Source: Hydrangea macrophylla
Taxonomy: Eukaryota; Streptophyta; Magnoliopsida; Cornales; Hydrangeaceae
Direction of reading: 5' to 3'
Length of the DNA stretch: 64,000 bases
Assembly: GCA_033977485.1 (NCBI GenBank)
Contig: CM066998.1
Span: 50,682,274 to 50,746,273, forward strand
Below are positions 36,348 through 49,011 of the stretch, one piece after another (position 1 is the first letter of the stretch; each line of letters starts with the position of its first letter). Both the position numbers and the translations under genes were made by a program. Below the pieces are notes generated by a model that had not been told where the DNA came from, did not search any database, and was given only the letters and a program-made list of their open reading frames with translations.

Positions 36348-37689
36348 GTTCTTCTCTAATCAAGAAAGACGAACCCAAGAAAATTAGACGTGTCCTCACT
36401 AGGGGATCTGGTTGTTCCACTCTTTCTACAGGTCCATGACATGAAAGGCCCGCATACAAAATTGATTTTCAGGAGACAAGGAATTTCGAGGAATTATTTT
36501 GATCTTAATTGGGAGGAAGATGTTGTGGATTTGTATGTTACATGTATGCAATGATATTGGTTAATGTGACAAACATGTTCATGCTTTGATGGTTTGATGC
36601 AACTGAATACATGCACTGCACATATGGCACACAGATGAAATGCACGTGTGTGTGTGCCTACTGTATATGCAAAAGAAAGGAAAATTCTAATCCTAACACA
36701 TAAACACATAAGCACATAAATCCTCACCCATGTCAAGTGCGCTAATTTCTCCTTTCATTGTAATCCTCTTTACCCTCTCAAAGGTTAGATATTTCAAAAG
36801 TTTCGAAAAAGTATTTCTTTAAATGATGAGATTTTTTTTTTTTTTAAAAAAAAACAACTCTCAAGGATTTTGAATCTTTTATTTAAAAATGAGCATGTGA
36901 AAATGTTTCTCAATAACGATGATTGGATTGAAATTTTGCTTTGAAATTCATTTAAAGAGCATTTTTTTTTTTCAAAAAACAATTCCCAAAGATTAGTTTG
37001 GAGCTTTAATCAAAAGTGAACTCCAAAGATTTTTTTTGAAAGAGCAATTGAAAATTTTGGAATAAAGATTACAAAAATCCATTTGCTTTCAAAGATGGAT
37101 TTAAAATTCTTTGGGTAGAAGGATCACATGATCGGATTATCACCGTACTTTCCATGGGTTTGGATACATACAAGGTCAATGATGCTTAGCTAACATGGTA
37201 TAAGAAGTATAACCTTATAACCAAGGTTCAGCATATTCCCAAATGTCGTGGGACATGAGAAGGAATTGCTAAAAGGTGATTAGAGGGTTATACATCTTTT
37301 ATCAAGCAAGCATTGTCATCATCTCAAATAATCCCCTTTGGGCATACAAAACTCCCTAGCACATAGTCCTAATCAAGAGTTGATTTCCTAAGATTGAAAG
37401 GTTCTATGGAAACTACTATGCAAAAGCTGGGATTTGGTCAAATAAGGGACCATTGACACACATCCGATAGGATGCTTAATATACCAAATCATGGTACGAG
37501 ATCAAGGGTGATCACACGGTCCCATGATGACTTGACCGACCGGGTTGCCCCGAGCCTCCAAGGTCATAGTTCCGTGCAATCGACTGGCTAGACATGCAAG
37601 TGAAATGCAACAGGCATACAAAGATTGATTAATTTGATTAAAAAAGATGCTTTCAAGTCTAATCCTCAAGTGAACCCAAAATCAGAATT
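36348..37689 (-). other. Leader between primer-binding site and gag, internal region A
   Basis: A 1.3-kb AT-rich leader with several homopolymer runs (T14/A9 at about 36832-36854; T11 at 36962-36972, which is T12 in copy B). No supported ORF. Confidence 0.6.
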
Positions 37690-37739
37690 CTGGTCTGCGA
37701 AACCAGAGATTCTGGGTTCGATCCCCAGTGGAGTCGCCA
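37690..37739 (-). promoter_or_regulatory. Extended tRNA-Arg primer-binding site, copy A (50-nt tRNA-like sequence)
   Basis: On the - strand TGGCGACTCCACTGGGGA begins 3 nt after the LTR terminus and is complementary to a tRNA 3' end. On the + strand the whole 50 nt reads as a tRNA 3' part: anticodon stem 37690-37694 (CTGGT), loop CTGCGAA (37695-37701), stem ACCAG, 5-nt variable loop, T stem-loop CTGGG-TTCGATC-CCCAG, acceptor strand TGGAGTC, discriminator G and CCA (37737-37739). The body resembles plant tRNA-Arg(ACG) as I recall it, except that anticodon position 34 is G. The match ends exactly at tRNA position 27; flanking sequence upstream is not tRNA. Confidence 0.85.
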
Positions 37740-37742
37740 GAT

Positions 37743-40677
37743 TGTGGATATCGCAGGTTGACTTACCCACAGCTTTTCTATTTAAATTCTTTTCTAAATT
37801 TCAATTTCAAAAACAAATGAGTCGCCACTTAATTTTTAAAAGGAAAAATTAAGAAACCATTTTAAAAGCAAACTGATCTTTTAGAAACCAGAGATTAACT
37901 AGGTCCGGGGATTATGGAATGAGAGAGGAAGGAGCCCGTCGGACTAAAACACCCTCTCTCATCCTATCTTGCGATAGGCCTCTACTCAACATCCTTTTAA
38001 TCAAATTTATTAATCTAAGCATGCCCTCAACTAATACATATATATATATATATATATATACATTACAAAAGCATGTCCAAAGGGTGTAAAATTGCTAATG
38101 ACAAAAATATCATTCATAAGCCACGTATGTCAAGTAGCAAGCGATATGATGTGCAATAGGGAACAAGAGAACTTACCCGGGGTCCAGCGGCGATATTAAA
38201 CGTGCAATGCATACAATCAAAAGAAAACCCTAAAAATAGTCTCTAATCACACATACACATAAGGCAAAAACCTAATTCTAAGGTGACGCGCATTAAGTCG
38301 AAAAATCAATAAAATCAAGAAATTAAGATAAACTAAAGAGGAATTCAAGAAGTCATACCTTGGTAATGCTATAAAACAAAGGGTTAGTTCACATGATATA
38401 GAAGATACGAAGTTAGAAATAACAATCCTAAATTTCTAGCTTAAATCTATCAAATGTAATTAAATCTAAAGCAAATAAGTCCTAATTACAAGTGCCAAAC
38501 CATATGGATGAATATGTACATGGACAAGAATAAACTATGAAACACTCTTAAACTTTGAATTCAAGCTCAACTAATCATTATTGAAACATGGTTTAAGCCC
38601 TAAGTCATAGGAGAATCATTTGGACCATTATTTACAAAATTGGTCAAATGTGTCATAAAACTCTGAAAATTGCAGAGAGCAGACCAGAGCTTTAAGAAAA
38701 TAAAAAGCACTTCTCTCGTGGTTTGATGTCGGTGAATTTTGGACACAAGATGCCTCTGTCAGTCTAGTTTCCAAATCAAAAAGAAAATCAAGGTTTCAAC
38801 GGTTAGATCTCCGGGAAAAGGACAAGAACCAGACGTCACTCAGAGATGTACAACTCTCTGTCCAGAGATATTGTTTGATTTTTTAAAAATAGCAAAAAGA
38901 TGAGAAACACTTAGATCTTTTTAGGGGATCTTCCTAACACATTAAGGTACCCAGAAAAAATTATTAGAGACCCCAAAAACTCCATTAGAATTCTGATTTA
39001 TGAATTTCAAAATGGACTTGCTGTTCTGAAACTATTCTGAAACTCTGGACAGATTATTGTTACTCCACAAAACTCATGACCAAACCATTCTAAACATCAA
39101 ACCACCTTAAAACAAAAATTACAGTGGTAGAATATTGTGTTATTGACACTTTCCCGTTGGTTTCACTTGATTTCAACGGTTAGATTTCGAACTAAAAATC
39201 TTTGATCAAAAACAGTTTGTGAACTCACTGTTTTCATTTGTCATGTTCAACTTTTATTTGGTAACCCCAACTATTGAACCATGAAGTTGGGTTAAACCAA
39301 ACCACTTCTCCTACCATTTGATGGCCATTGGAGATTAAAACTTTCATTTTTCATAGATTTCAAGTGAAGTATGGATGGACTTCATGAAATCTACAAGATA
39401 AGGAATCTAAACCATAGAGATGGGCTTAGACTCAAAACTACATTCTCCTACCATTTGATGGTCATTGGAGATGGAGACATGACTACTACTCATGAGTCTC
39501 AAAGGAATATAGAAAGGATTCCCCAAGACATCAAGGTTAGAGGACCCAAAATCATGAGTATGGACTTGGATCCATCTATTTGTTTATGATGATCAAACTT
39601 TGACTTCCATATGAAGCATAAGCTTTCATGGGATTCAAAAGATCACATTCAAGAGATTTCAAGAGAGATATTGAGGATCTCCAAGAGTCTCAAGAAGGAA
39701 GTATGAACAATAAAAGAAATGAAGCAAGGAAAACAAAATAGTTTGAGGATTCAAAGGAAAGAATGCAAATAAAATCACTTATGGTTAGAGGATCACCTCC
39801 AACTATCCTCAAAGTTTCTCTTCTTTGAAGATCTTCCAAGCTCTTCTTCCTAGTTTTCTCTAAACTCTCTCTTTTCTCTCTAAAATGTTGGTGTAATGGT
39901 AGTCTTTTTTGTATGTGTTGTCTCCCCTCAAATTCTCCCAATATTTTTCTCTTGGTTGGTTCCCCCTTTTCAATGAAGATACCTCTTCTTATATAGACAA
40001 AAATACCTAGGTAATTTCAGTAAATTCGGAGTAAAAGACATGTGTAAACATCTCATTTGGTTGTACAATGTGTACTTTCTGAAATTAGGCAGACTGCTGC
40101 CCAGCGCGGCAGTCCAGAAACTGTCGCGGCAGTCCGTGAATGCCGCCGCGGCAGTTCATGACTGCCGTCGCGGCACTTCATGACTGCCGCGCGGCATTAA
40201 TCAAATGCCGCGGAAATTAATGGATTGCCGCGTTTTTGTCAGTCTTACTTTATTAGTTTTTTGTTCTTATTCGCATACGCATACGTATTGCACTGCAAAA
40301 TACAGACTTTAAAAGTGAACGACAGTCAGAAAATTTTGGCGGCACTTGGTGAATGCCGGAACGGCATTCTCTGACTGCCGTGCGGCATTCACTGAGTGCC
40401 GCGGCTTCTGCCGTGTGCCGTTTTTAGCTGAGATTCCCTTTTTTAGGTCTTCCCCCTTTTTGAAACAATTATTTTTGAAGATTCTTTCCAAAAGTCATGT
40501 CTTATACCTGAATTCTCCTAAATACCTGGTATTTTTCCTCTTTCTGTAAAATTTTATCGTGTTTTGGAGATTTTCTGAAGAGCTTGGAATACTTCAATTT
40601 TTCGGTCCTTGTCATCATCCGATACGGAGGTGACACTCTCCTAAATTCGACGGTCGGTCAAAATTGGGGTGTCTACA
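37743..40677 (-). repeat. LTR2 (shared middle LTR), 2,935 bp, recombinant of LTR3 and LTR1
   Basis: Its left part matches LTR3 (G37928, T38099, 23-nt AT run) and its right part matches LTR1 at all nine substitutions that distinguish LTR3 (first at A40199). The switch lies between 38100 and 40198. It acts as 3' LTR for copy B and 5' LTR for copy A. Confidence 0.92.
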
Positions 40678-40691
40678 GTTTGCCCCTCTTC
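40678..40691 (-). promoter_or_regulatory. Polypurine tract next to LTR2
   Basis: GAAGAGGGGCAAAC on the - strand, identical to 28014-28027. Confidence 0.75.
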
Positions 40692-41126
40692 GGCAGAGCT
40701 TTGTGGAGCAACGCGTGTCACAAGCGAATGTCGAAGCCTGTGTGAAGACAAGCCTTTGACCAGACCATTGAATTTAGGTAAAACAAAATGCGTTGCAAAA
40801 GAAGGCTTCACAAACGGTTCATGTCGGTCGTGCTCAACAGTGAGCTGCCTACGTATCCCCTCAGGAATCAGACCAAGACGTAGTTCGGGTAGGACCCAAG
40901 CACACGCAAGCACAAGTAACCACACGGATGAATGCACCTATCTTGTCGTGATGCAAGTGCTATGCAATGGTATTTTCTGAATTGACCTGGTCATACAGGC
41001 GCCAAGCTTATCATGTCTTCCCTACGAATGACACATTCATGTGAAGTCTTAGTCAGGGAAGTTCACCTAATTCTTGACCGATGCAAGATCTATTACGGGG
41101 GTCATGAAGATGCTCTTGATTTAATG

Positions 41127-44100
41127 TCGAGAGTCAACGCAAATTTGTTGCGGAAAATCGAGGATGTAAATTCGTTACATTCTCAAGATAAGGATCAACG
41201 TAAATATGTTACGAGAACCGAGAGTGCAAATACGTTACAATCTCAAACAAAGGATCAACGCAAATACGTTACGGAAATCGAGAATATAAATACGTTACAT
41301 TCTCAAAACGAGAGTTAGCGCAAATATGTTACGAGAATCGAGAGTGTAAATATGTTACAATCTCAAACAAAGGATCAACGCAAATACGTTACGGAAATCG
41401 AGAATATAAATACGTTATATTCTCAAAACGAGAGTTAGCGCAAATATGTTGCGAGAGTCGAGAGTGCAAATATGTTACAATCTCAAACAAAGGATCAACG
41501 CAAATACGTTACGGAAATCGAGAATATAAATACGTTATATTCTCAAAACGAGAGTTAGCGCAAATATGTTGCGAGAATCGAGAGTGCAAATATGTTACAA
41601 TCTCAAACAAAGGATCAATGCAAATACGTTACGGAAATCGTTATATTCTCAAAACGAGAGTTAGCGCAAATATGTTGCAAGAATCGAGAGTGCAAATATG
41701 TTACAATCTCAAACAAAGGATCAACGCAAATACGTTACGAAAATCGAGAATATGAATACGTTATATTCTCAAACAAAGGATCAACGCAAATATGTTACGG
41801 AAATCGAGAATATAAATTCGTTATATTCTCAGAAAGGATCAACGCAAATATGTTACGAAAATCGAGAATATAAATACGTTACATTCTCAAAACGAGAGTT
41901 AGCGCAAATATGTTGCGAGAATCGAGAGTGCAAATATGTTACAATCTCAAACAAAGGATCAACGCAAATACGTTACAAAAATCGAGAATATGAATACGTT
42001 ATATTCTCAAACAAAGGATCAACGCAAATATGTTACGGAAATCGGGAATATAAATCTGTTACACTCTCAAAACAAGGGGTTAACGCAAAGTCGTTGCGGA
42101 AACCGAGAATATAAATCCGTTATACTCTCGAACAAAGGGTCGACGTAAATTTGTTACGCAGATCGAGGGTGCAAATTCGTTACACTCTCAAACAAAGGAT
42201 CGACGTAAATTTGTTACGAGGATCGGGAATATAAATTTGTTATATTCTCGAACGAGGGTTAACGCAAATTTGTTGCGGAAACCGAGAATGTAAATTCGTT
42301 ACATTCCACAAGTAGGGATCAACGTAAATTTGTTACGAGGATCGGGAATATAAATTTGTCATATTTCCAAAACGAGGGTTAACGCAAATTCGTTGCGAGA
42401 ACCGAGAGTATAAATCCGTTATATTCCCAAAACGAGGGTTAACGCAAATCTGTTGCGAGAACCGAGAATATAAATCCGTCATATTCCCAAAATGAGGGTT
42501 AACGCAAATTCGTTACGAGAACCGAGAATATAAATCCGTCATATTCCCAAAACGAGGGTTAACGCAAATTCGTTGCGAGAACCGAGAATATAAATCCGTC
42601 ATATTCCCAAAATGAGGGTTAACGCAAATTCGTTGCGAGAACCGAGAATATAAATCCGTCATATTCCCAAAACGAGGGTTAAAGCAAATTCGTTGCGAGA
42701 ACCGAGAATACAAATCCGTCATATTCCCAAAACGAGGGTTAACGCAAATTCGTTGCGAGAACTGAGAATATAAATCCGTCATATTCCCAAAATGAGGGTT
42801 AACGCAAATTCGTTGCGAGAACCGAGAATATAAATCCGTCATATTCCCAAAACGAGAGTTAACGCAAATCCGTCATGAAAACCGGGAATATAAATCCGTT
42901 ATATTCTCAAAATGAGGGTTAACGCAAATCCGTCGCGAAAACCGGGAATATAAATCCGTTATATTCTCAAAATGAGGGTTAACGCAAATTCGTTGCGAGA
43001 GCTGAGAATATAAATCCGTCATATTCCCAAAACGAGGGTTAACGCAAATTCGTTGCGAGAACCGAGAATATAAATCCGTCATATTCCCAAAACGAGGGTT
43101 AACGCAAATTCGTTGCGAGAACCGAGAATATAAATCCGTCATATTCCCAAAATGAGGGTTAACGCAAATCCGTTGCGAGAACCGAGAATATAAATCCGTC
43201 ATATTCCCAAAACGAGGGTTAACGCAAATTCGTTGCGAGAACCGAGAATATAAATCCGTCATATTCCCAAAATGAGGGTTAACGCAAATTCGTTGCGAGA
43301 ACCGAGAATATAAATCCGTCATATTCCCAAAACGAGGGTTAACGCAAATTCGTTGCGAGAACCGAGAATATAAATCCGTCATATTCCCAAAATGAGGGTT
43401 AACGCAAATTCGTTGCGAGAACCGAGAATATAAATCCGTCATATTCCCAAAACGAGGGTTAACGCAAATTCGTTGCGAGAACCGAGAATATAAATCCGTC
43501 ATATTCCCAAAACGAGGGTTAACGCAAATTCGTTGCGAGAACCGAGAATTTAAATCCGTCATATTCCCAAAATGAGGGTTAACGCAAATTCGTTGCGAGA
43601 ACCGAGAATATAAATCCGTCATATTCCCAAAACGAGGGTTAACGCAAATCCGTCGCGAAAACCGGCAATATAAATCCGTTATATTCTCAAAATGAGGGTT
43701 AACGCAAATCCGTCGCGAAAACCGGGAATATAAATCCGTCATATTCTCAAAATGAGGGTTAACGCAAATCCGTTGCGAGAACCGGGAATATAAATCCGTC
43801 ATATTCCCAAAACGAGGGTTAACGCAAATTCGTTGCGAGAACTGAGAATATAAATCCGTCATATTCCCAAAACGAGGGTTAACGCAAATTCGTTGCGAGA
43901 ACCGAGAATATAAATCTGTCATATTCCCAAAATGAGGGTTAACGCAAATTCGTTGCGAGAACCGAGAATATAAATCCGTCATATTCCCAAAATGAGGGTT
44001 AACGCAAATTCGTTGCGAGAACCGAGAATATAAATCCGTCATATTCCCAAAACGAGGGTTAACGCAAATTCGTTGCGAGAACCGAGAATATAAATCCGTC

Positions 44101-45016
44101 ATATTCCCAAAATGAGGGTTAACGCAAATTCGTTGCGAGAACCGAGAATGTAAATCCGTCATATTCCCAAAACGAGGGTTAACGCAAATCCATCGCGAAA
44201 ACCGGGAATATAAATCCGTTATATTCTCAAAATGAGGGTTAACGCAAATCCGTCGCGAAAACCGGGAATATAAATCCGTTATATTCTCAAAATGAGGGTT
44301 AACGCAAATTCGTTGCGAGAACCGAGAATATAAATCCGTCATATTCCCAAAACGAGGGTTAACGCAAATTCGTTGCGAGAACCGAGAATATAAATCCGTC
44401 ATATTCCCAAAACGAGGGTTAACGCAAATTCGTTGCGAGAACCGAGAATATAAATCCGTCATATTCCCAAAATGAGGGTTAACGCAAATCCGTTGCGAGA
44501 ACCGAGAATATAAATCCGTCATATTCCCAAAACGAGGGTTAACGCAAATTCGTTGCGAGAACCGAGAATATAAATCCGTCATATTCCCAAAATGAGGGTT
44601 AACGCAAATTCGTTGCGAGAACCGAGAATATAAATCCGTCATATTCCCAAAACGAGGGTTAACGCAAATTCGTTGCGAGAACCGAGAATATAAATCCGTC
44701 ATATTCCCAAAATGAGGGTTAACGCAAATCCGTTGCGAGAACCGAGAATATAAATCTGTCATATTCCCAAAACGAGGGTTAACGCAAATTCGTTGCGAGA
44801 ACCGAGAATATAAATCCGTCATATTCCCAAAATGAGGGTTAACGCAAATTCGTTGCGAGAACCGAGAATATAAATCCGTCATATTCCCTAAACGAGGGTT
44901 AACGCAAATCCGTCGCGAAAACCGGGAATATAAATCCGTTATATTCTCAAAACGAGGGTTAACGCAAATCCGTTGCGAAAACCGGGAATATAAATCCGTT
45001 ATATTCTAAAAACGAG
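41127..45016 (-). repeat. 60-bp minisatellite of internal region B (about 65 units)
   Basis: Same array as 28463-32352, with the same unit order and variants where compared. The sense-strand 669-codon frame recurs at 44882 to 42873 with an identical translation. Identity of two long minisatellites implies very recent duplication. Confidence 0.92.
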
Positions 45017-45599
45017 GGTTAACAGAGATTGCCTTTGAGGACTAACGAGGATTAACAGAGATTGCCTTTGAGGACTAACGAGGATTGCCATAGAGGACTA
45101 ATAGATGATGCTACCATTGAGGACTACTGCAGATTGAAGGGAAGCTGCCATTGAGGCCTAACAGGGATTGCCATTAAGGCCTAACAGAGATTGCTGTTGA
45201 GGACTAACGAGGATTTCCATTGAGGACTATCACATATAATGCTGCCATTGAGGACTAATGCAAGGTTGCCATTGAGGACTAACACCGATGATGCTGTCAT
45301 TGAGGACTAATGCAAGGTTGCCATTGAGGACTAACACATATAATGCTGCCATTGAGGACTACTGCAAGGTTGCCATTGAGGACTAACACCGATGATGCTG
45401 CCATTGAGGACTAATGCAAGGTTGCCATTGAGGACTAACACATATAATGCTGCCATTGAGGACTAATGCAAGGTTTCCATTGAGGACTAACACCGATAAT
45501 GCTGCCATTGAGGACTAATGCAGATGAAGAGAAACTGCCATGGAGGACTAAAGCTTATGAAGAGAAGCTACCTTTGAGGACTAATGCTTTGCGCTCAAA
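45017..45599 (-). repeat. Second minisatellite of internal region B
   Basis: Counterpart of 32353-32935, with the same TTGAGGACTAA units. Confidence 0.85.
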
Positions 45600-47946
45600 G
45601 AACCAAACTTCAATATTCAGAGCCACTTCGAACTTAAAGAATTGATTTCACAAAAGTTCGGGAGTCCACAGACTGAAAGAGTTGATTTTTCAAAATTTGA
45701 GGAGTTCTCAGACTCAAAGAATTTGAACGGAGCTGATAGAAAGAATAATTTTATGCATTTGCGGACATTTGGAAGAAACACATCGATTCTGTCAAAAGAG
45801 GGAAGTCACCTTTGCCCCTAGTATTGGACTCTTCTTATATTTGCCACTTGAGCACTATGTTGTGATAGTGTTCAAAAACCTCTGCTCGTATTGTTCTTTG
45901 GATGCTCATGGAGACTTTTCAAATCTTTATTTATCATCTTAAACCCATACATTTTGAGACCATTTATTGACTCATCAAAGGAAGACATACCTGACAAAGC
46001 TAGTTACTCGAGATGACTGACTCAAACTCTACATTCATTATGAATCAATGTGCTTTCTTTGTGAATAACGTATCATCTCACTTTTCATCATCTTACAAAT
46101 GGTAGTGTTTTGCTGATAAACCGACACTTTGAAAACTTCCCCTTTTCGATTTAGCGAATTCTTTGCCTATCTAGAGTATGCTTCAAATTAGTGCTTTAGC
46201 TTATAGAATGAAAGGCACTCTATTTCAATCCTTTCAAAACAAACTTGATTACTTGAGACCTTGCCTCTGGAATAGAGGGATTTTGGCAAACGAAGTTTGC
46301 CCCTAGTCTTAAGGGCAAATAGGCTCATCCAAGGGTTTTGAGAACATGAGGGTACAGGATGCCTGCAGTGCATTTATTCCCAACCTAGAGATAATTATCA
46401 TGAATTGGTGGGCTGAAGCGGAAAACCCAATGCTGGTAGGCGAACTTTGTTTGCCCCTGGTTTGGCAGTACATACATGGCTCCAGGCAAACACAAGTTTT
46501 GCCCCCAGTATGAAGGAAGGAAACCAAAGGTACGAAGGGTGATGCTTTCGGTTTAGGAATGGTTGTGGACCGAGAACCTTAGAAGGTTCGCCTACTTATC
46601 CCCAAGTGGGAATCAGATCCAAAGTAGTTCGGCCAAGGCCTGAAAAAGATAGCATGAGATGATGGGGTGATGACCGAACCGAGCAGGTTGCCTACGTATC
46701 CCCAAGTGGGAATCAGGTCAAAACGTAGTTCATCGACTCTGGATGTCTTGAAAGAATAAGGCTTCAAGAATTGGTGGGCTTTTTGAGCCATGTTGCCATT
46801 TGGGTCTAGGGAGTGCATGTCACTTGTGGTAGCCCTTGTGTAGCATGATGAACTACTTTTTTGATTGTTCTCTTTTCGTTTCTTCTTCTTCCTTTTTTTT
46901 ATTTGACGGTTGATTCTTTAACCTTTTCACTAGCCAGTTAATCTTTACAACTCTCATCATGTTTTATTCATACTCTATCATATTCATAAAGGAGTATCAG
47001 CCCTCCTAATCACTCTTTATTTTTCTCAAAGATATCTTTGCATTGTTTTAGGCCCACTTAGCCATTGAGCCTCTCACAAAATCGTGAACTTAATTGATAC
47101 TTTCAAATCTCTCTTTTCATTTCCAATTTCTTTAGAACAAAACAAAGTCTTGAGATAGTTCATGTGCCAATGATCTACTTTGAAGTGCTCAAGAGTTCCC
47201 AATCTTATCTATTCTCTGCCTTTTCTTTTCTCTTTCCTTTCCTTTCTCTTCCTTCCTATCTCTTATTCTTTCCATAATTTTGACTGGCTAAGATTAGGAT
47301 TTTTGAAATCAACACGCATCTTATTTTTGCTCTAACTTTTTCCTAGGCGCCCTTTCGGGTTTTCGTCCTAGCGAGCTCCTTTTTTTTTTTTGGAAGAAGA
47401 AGTTCATTTAAAATGTATGGCTACCACCAAGGACTAGGTTTATGACTTTAGACTGGTTGGGCTCATCTTTTAGGCTTGGTATTTGAAAAAAAAAGGGATG
47501 GTGAGCAAGCTTCAAGTTCCAAGTTCATCTTTTCAAGATTGAGCAGGAGCACTTTAAATTCTTAAAGCTAATCAATTCTCTACTCCTCCATGGTTTTGGC
47601 ACAAAATTTGCTTTGATCACTTGGGGATCCTTTTCAATGCAGAGATTTATTAACAAAGTATTTTCCATGATCGTTTGAAAAAAGTGACCTTTTTTTTTTT
47701 TTTTTGGCTTAATGATCCATACATTCACGACTTGGCACACTGAATCAAGCAGAATGCGATTTTATTCAACTAGCAACGGATTACACCACCTAACTCGATT
47801 GACTCGATGAAGACTTGACAATAAACTCGATAACAGACTAACTAGCAGACTCGACTGGACTCGACATTTGACTTCAACTTGATACGACTCAATCATGGAC
47901 CATACTAGACTTGATTCGGTCTTAATTGGAGTGTCACAGATAATTT
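45600..47946 (-). other. Non-coding internal region B
   Basis: Counterpart of 32936-35282 with the same GGGGCAAA motifs (about 45811, 46296, 46450, 46498) and hairpin motifs (about 46590 and 46690). No pol remnant. Confidence 0.7.
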
Positions 47947-49011
47947 TCAATTTATTAGGTCACCAAGAGCATCCGTACTTACTTTAGCAGCGGCGGTTCC
48001 AAACACTATCACCTCACCAGCATTTCCTTCAGGTTCGTCATTCCCCTTCTGCATCTTTGTAGGAACATCATCCGCCCTTATGACCCATTTTTCAGTCAAA
48101 TGACCCTCCTCTGACTCATTGCCAATGCCTTTTTTGATTCCGTTGATCGGGTCAGGGCCAATTGGTTGTAGCGCATTCGTGGAGGTAACAAATTCCTTGA
48201 GAGTGCTCAGCAATGGCTGTGATTGAAGGGGTTGCACGTCATGCCAAATGCCACTCGGTGGGTTCAGCAAGGGAGTAATGATTTCATGCTCGATGAGATC
48301 TTGGATGTCATGGCGGAGCTTCATGCAATGGTTAGTTGTGTGACCAGGGGTCTGGTGGTAGGCACAGTACAAAGAAAGGTCACATTTGCGGGGTAAGGGA
48401 TTTGGTAGTGGCTTTGGGTCCAGGAGATTGAGGTGGCCGCTCCTGACAAGGTGACCAAAGGCTATGGATAATGGCATGCCAAGGTCGGTGAAGATTCTTG
48501 ACTTACGGGTTTGGCTTGATTTCGGATTCGACTTTGAGCTTGAGCTGGCTTTTGGGTCCAAACATGGGCTTGGAATAGCTCTTTGGTTAGATGGGATTGG
48601 GTCTGAATATGGGCTTTGGTGATAGGCTGGGTTTGGGCAAGGGCTTTGGTGATTGATTGGTCTTGGATGCATAGCTGGACATGGGCTTTGGTTCATGGCT
48701 GGATTTGGACAAGGGCTTTGGTGATTGATCGGTCTTGGATGCATAGCTGGACATGGGCTTTGGTTCATGGCTTGATTTGGACATGGTTGTTGGTGTTTCT
48801 TTACGCGATCCGTTATCCTTTTCTCCAATAGATCCATCTTTTCCTCATTATGGCCCATTTGATCTTTCAATAATTGAATGAACTCAAGCATGACCTTCTC
48901 CAATTGCTTCACCCTTGAATCTTGTTGCTCAACGGTGGCCTGCAGTTTGCTCACTTTCTCCTCCAAAGCCCTCAAGGCAATTGGTGGATCAATCTCATCA
49001 TGATGATCCAT
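47947..49011 (-). CDS. Truncated Tat/Ogre-type Gag-like protein, copy B, 354 aa
   Basis: Its translation is identical to the copy at 35283-36347: N-terminal coiled coil, Pro/Cys/His repeats, then the CX2HX4HX4C block at 216-229 with MKLRHDIQDLIEHEII. This copy lies downstream of the outer 5' LTR (LTR3), so it is the one expected to be expressed from a full-length transcript. An intact frame in both copies fits youth; it does not prove function. Confidence 0.8.
   Translation of the reverse strand: MDHHDEIDPPIALRALEEKVSKLQATVEQQDSRVKQLEKVMLEFIQLLKDQMGHNEEKMDLLEKRITDRVKKHQQPCPNQAMNQSPCPAMHPRPINHQSPCPNPAMNQSPCPAMHPRPINHQSPCPNPAYHQSPYSDPIPSNQRAIPSPCLDPKASSSSKSNPKSSQTRKSRIFTDLGMPLSIAFGHLVRSGHLNLLDPKPLPNPLPRKCDLSLYCAYHQTPGHTTNHCMKLRHDIQDLIEHEIITPLLNPPSGIWHDVQPLQSQPLLSTLKEFVTSTNALQPIGPDPINGIKKGIGNESEEGHLTEKWVIRADDVPTKMQKGNDEPEGNAGEVIVFGTAAAKVSTDALGDLIN

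Noticed and set aside
37690..37739. A functional tRNA-Arg gene
   Set aside because: The 5' part of the tRNA (positions 1-26, including the D arm and A box) is missing and CCA is encoded. The position next to the LTR explains it as a primer-binding site.
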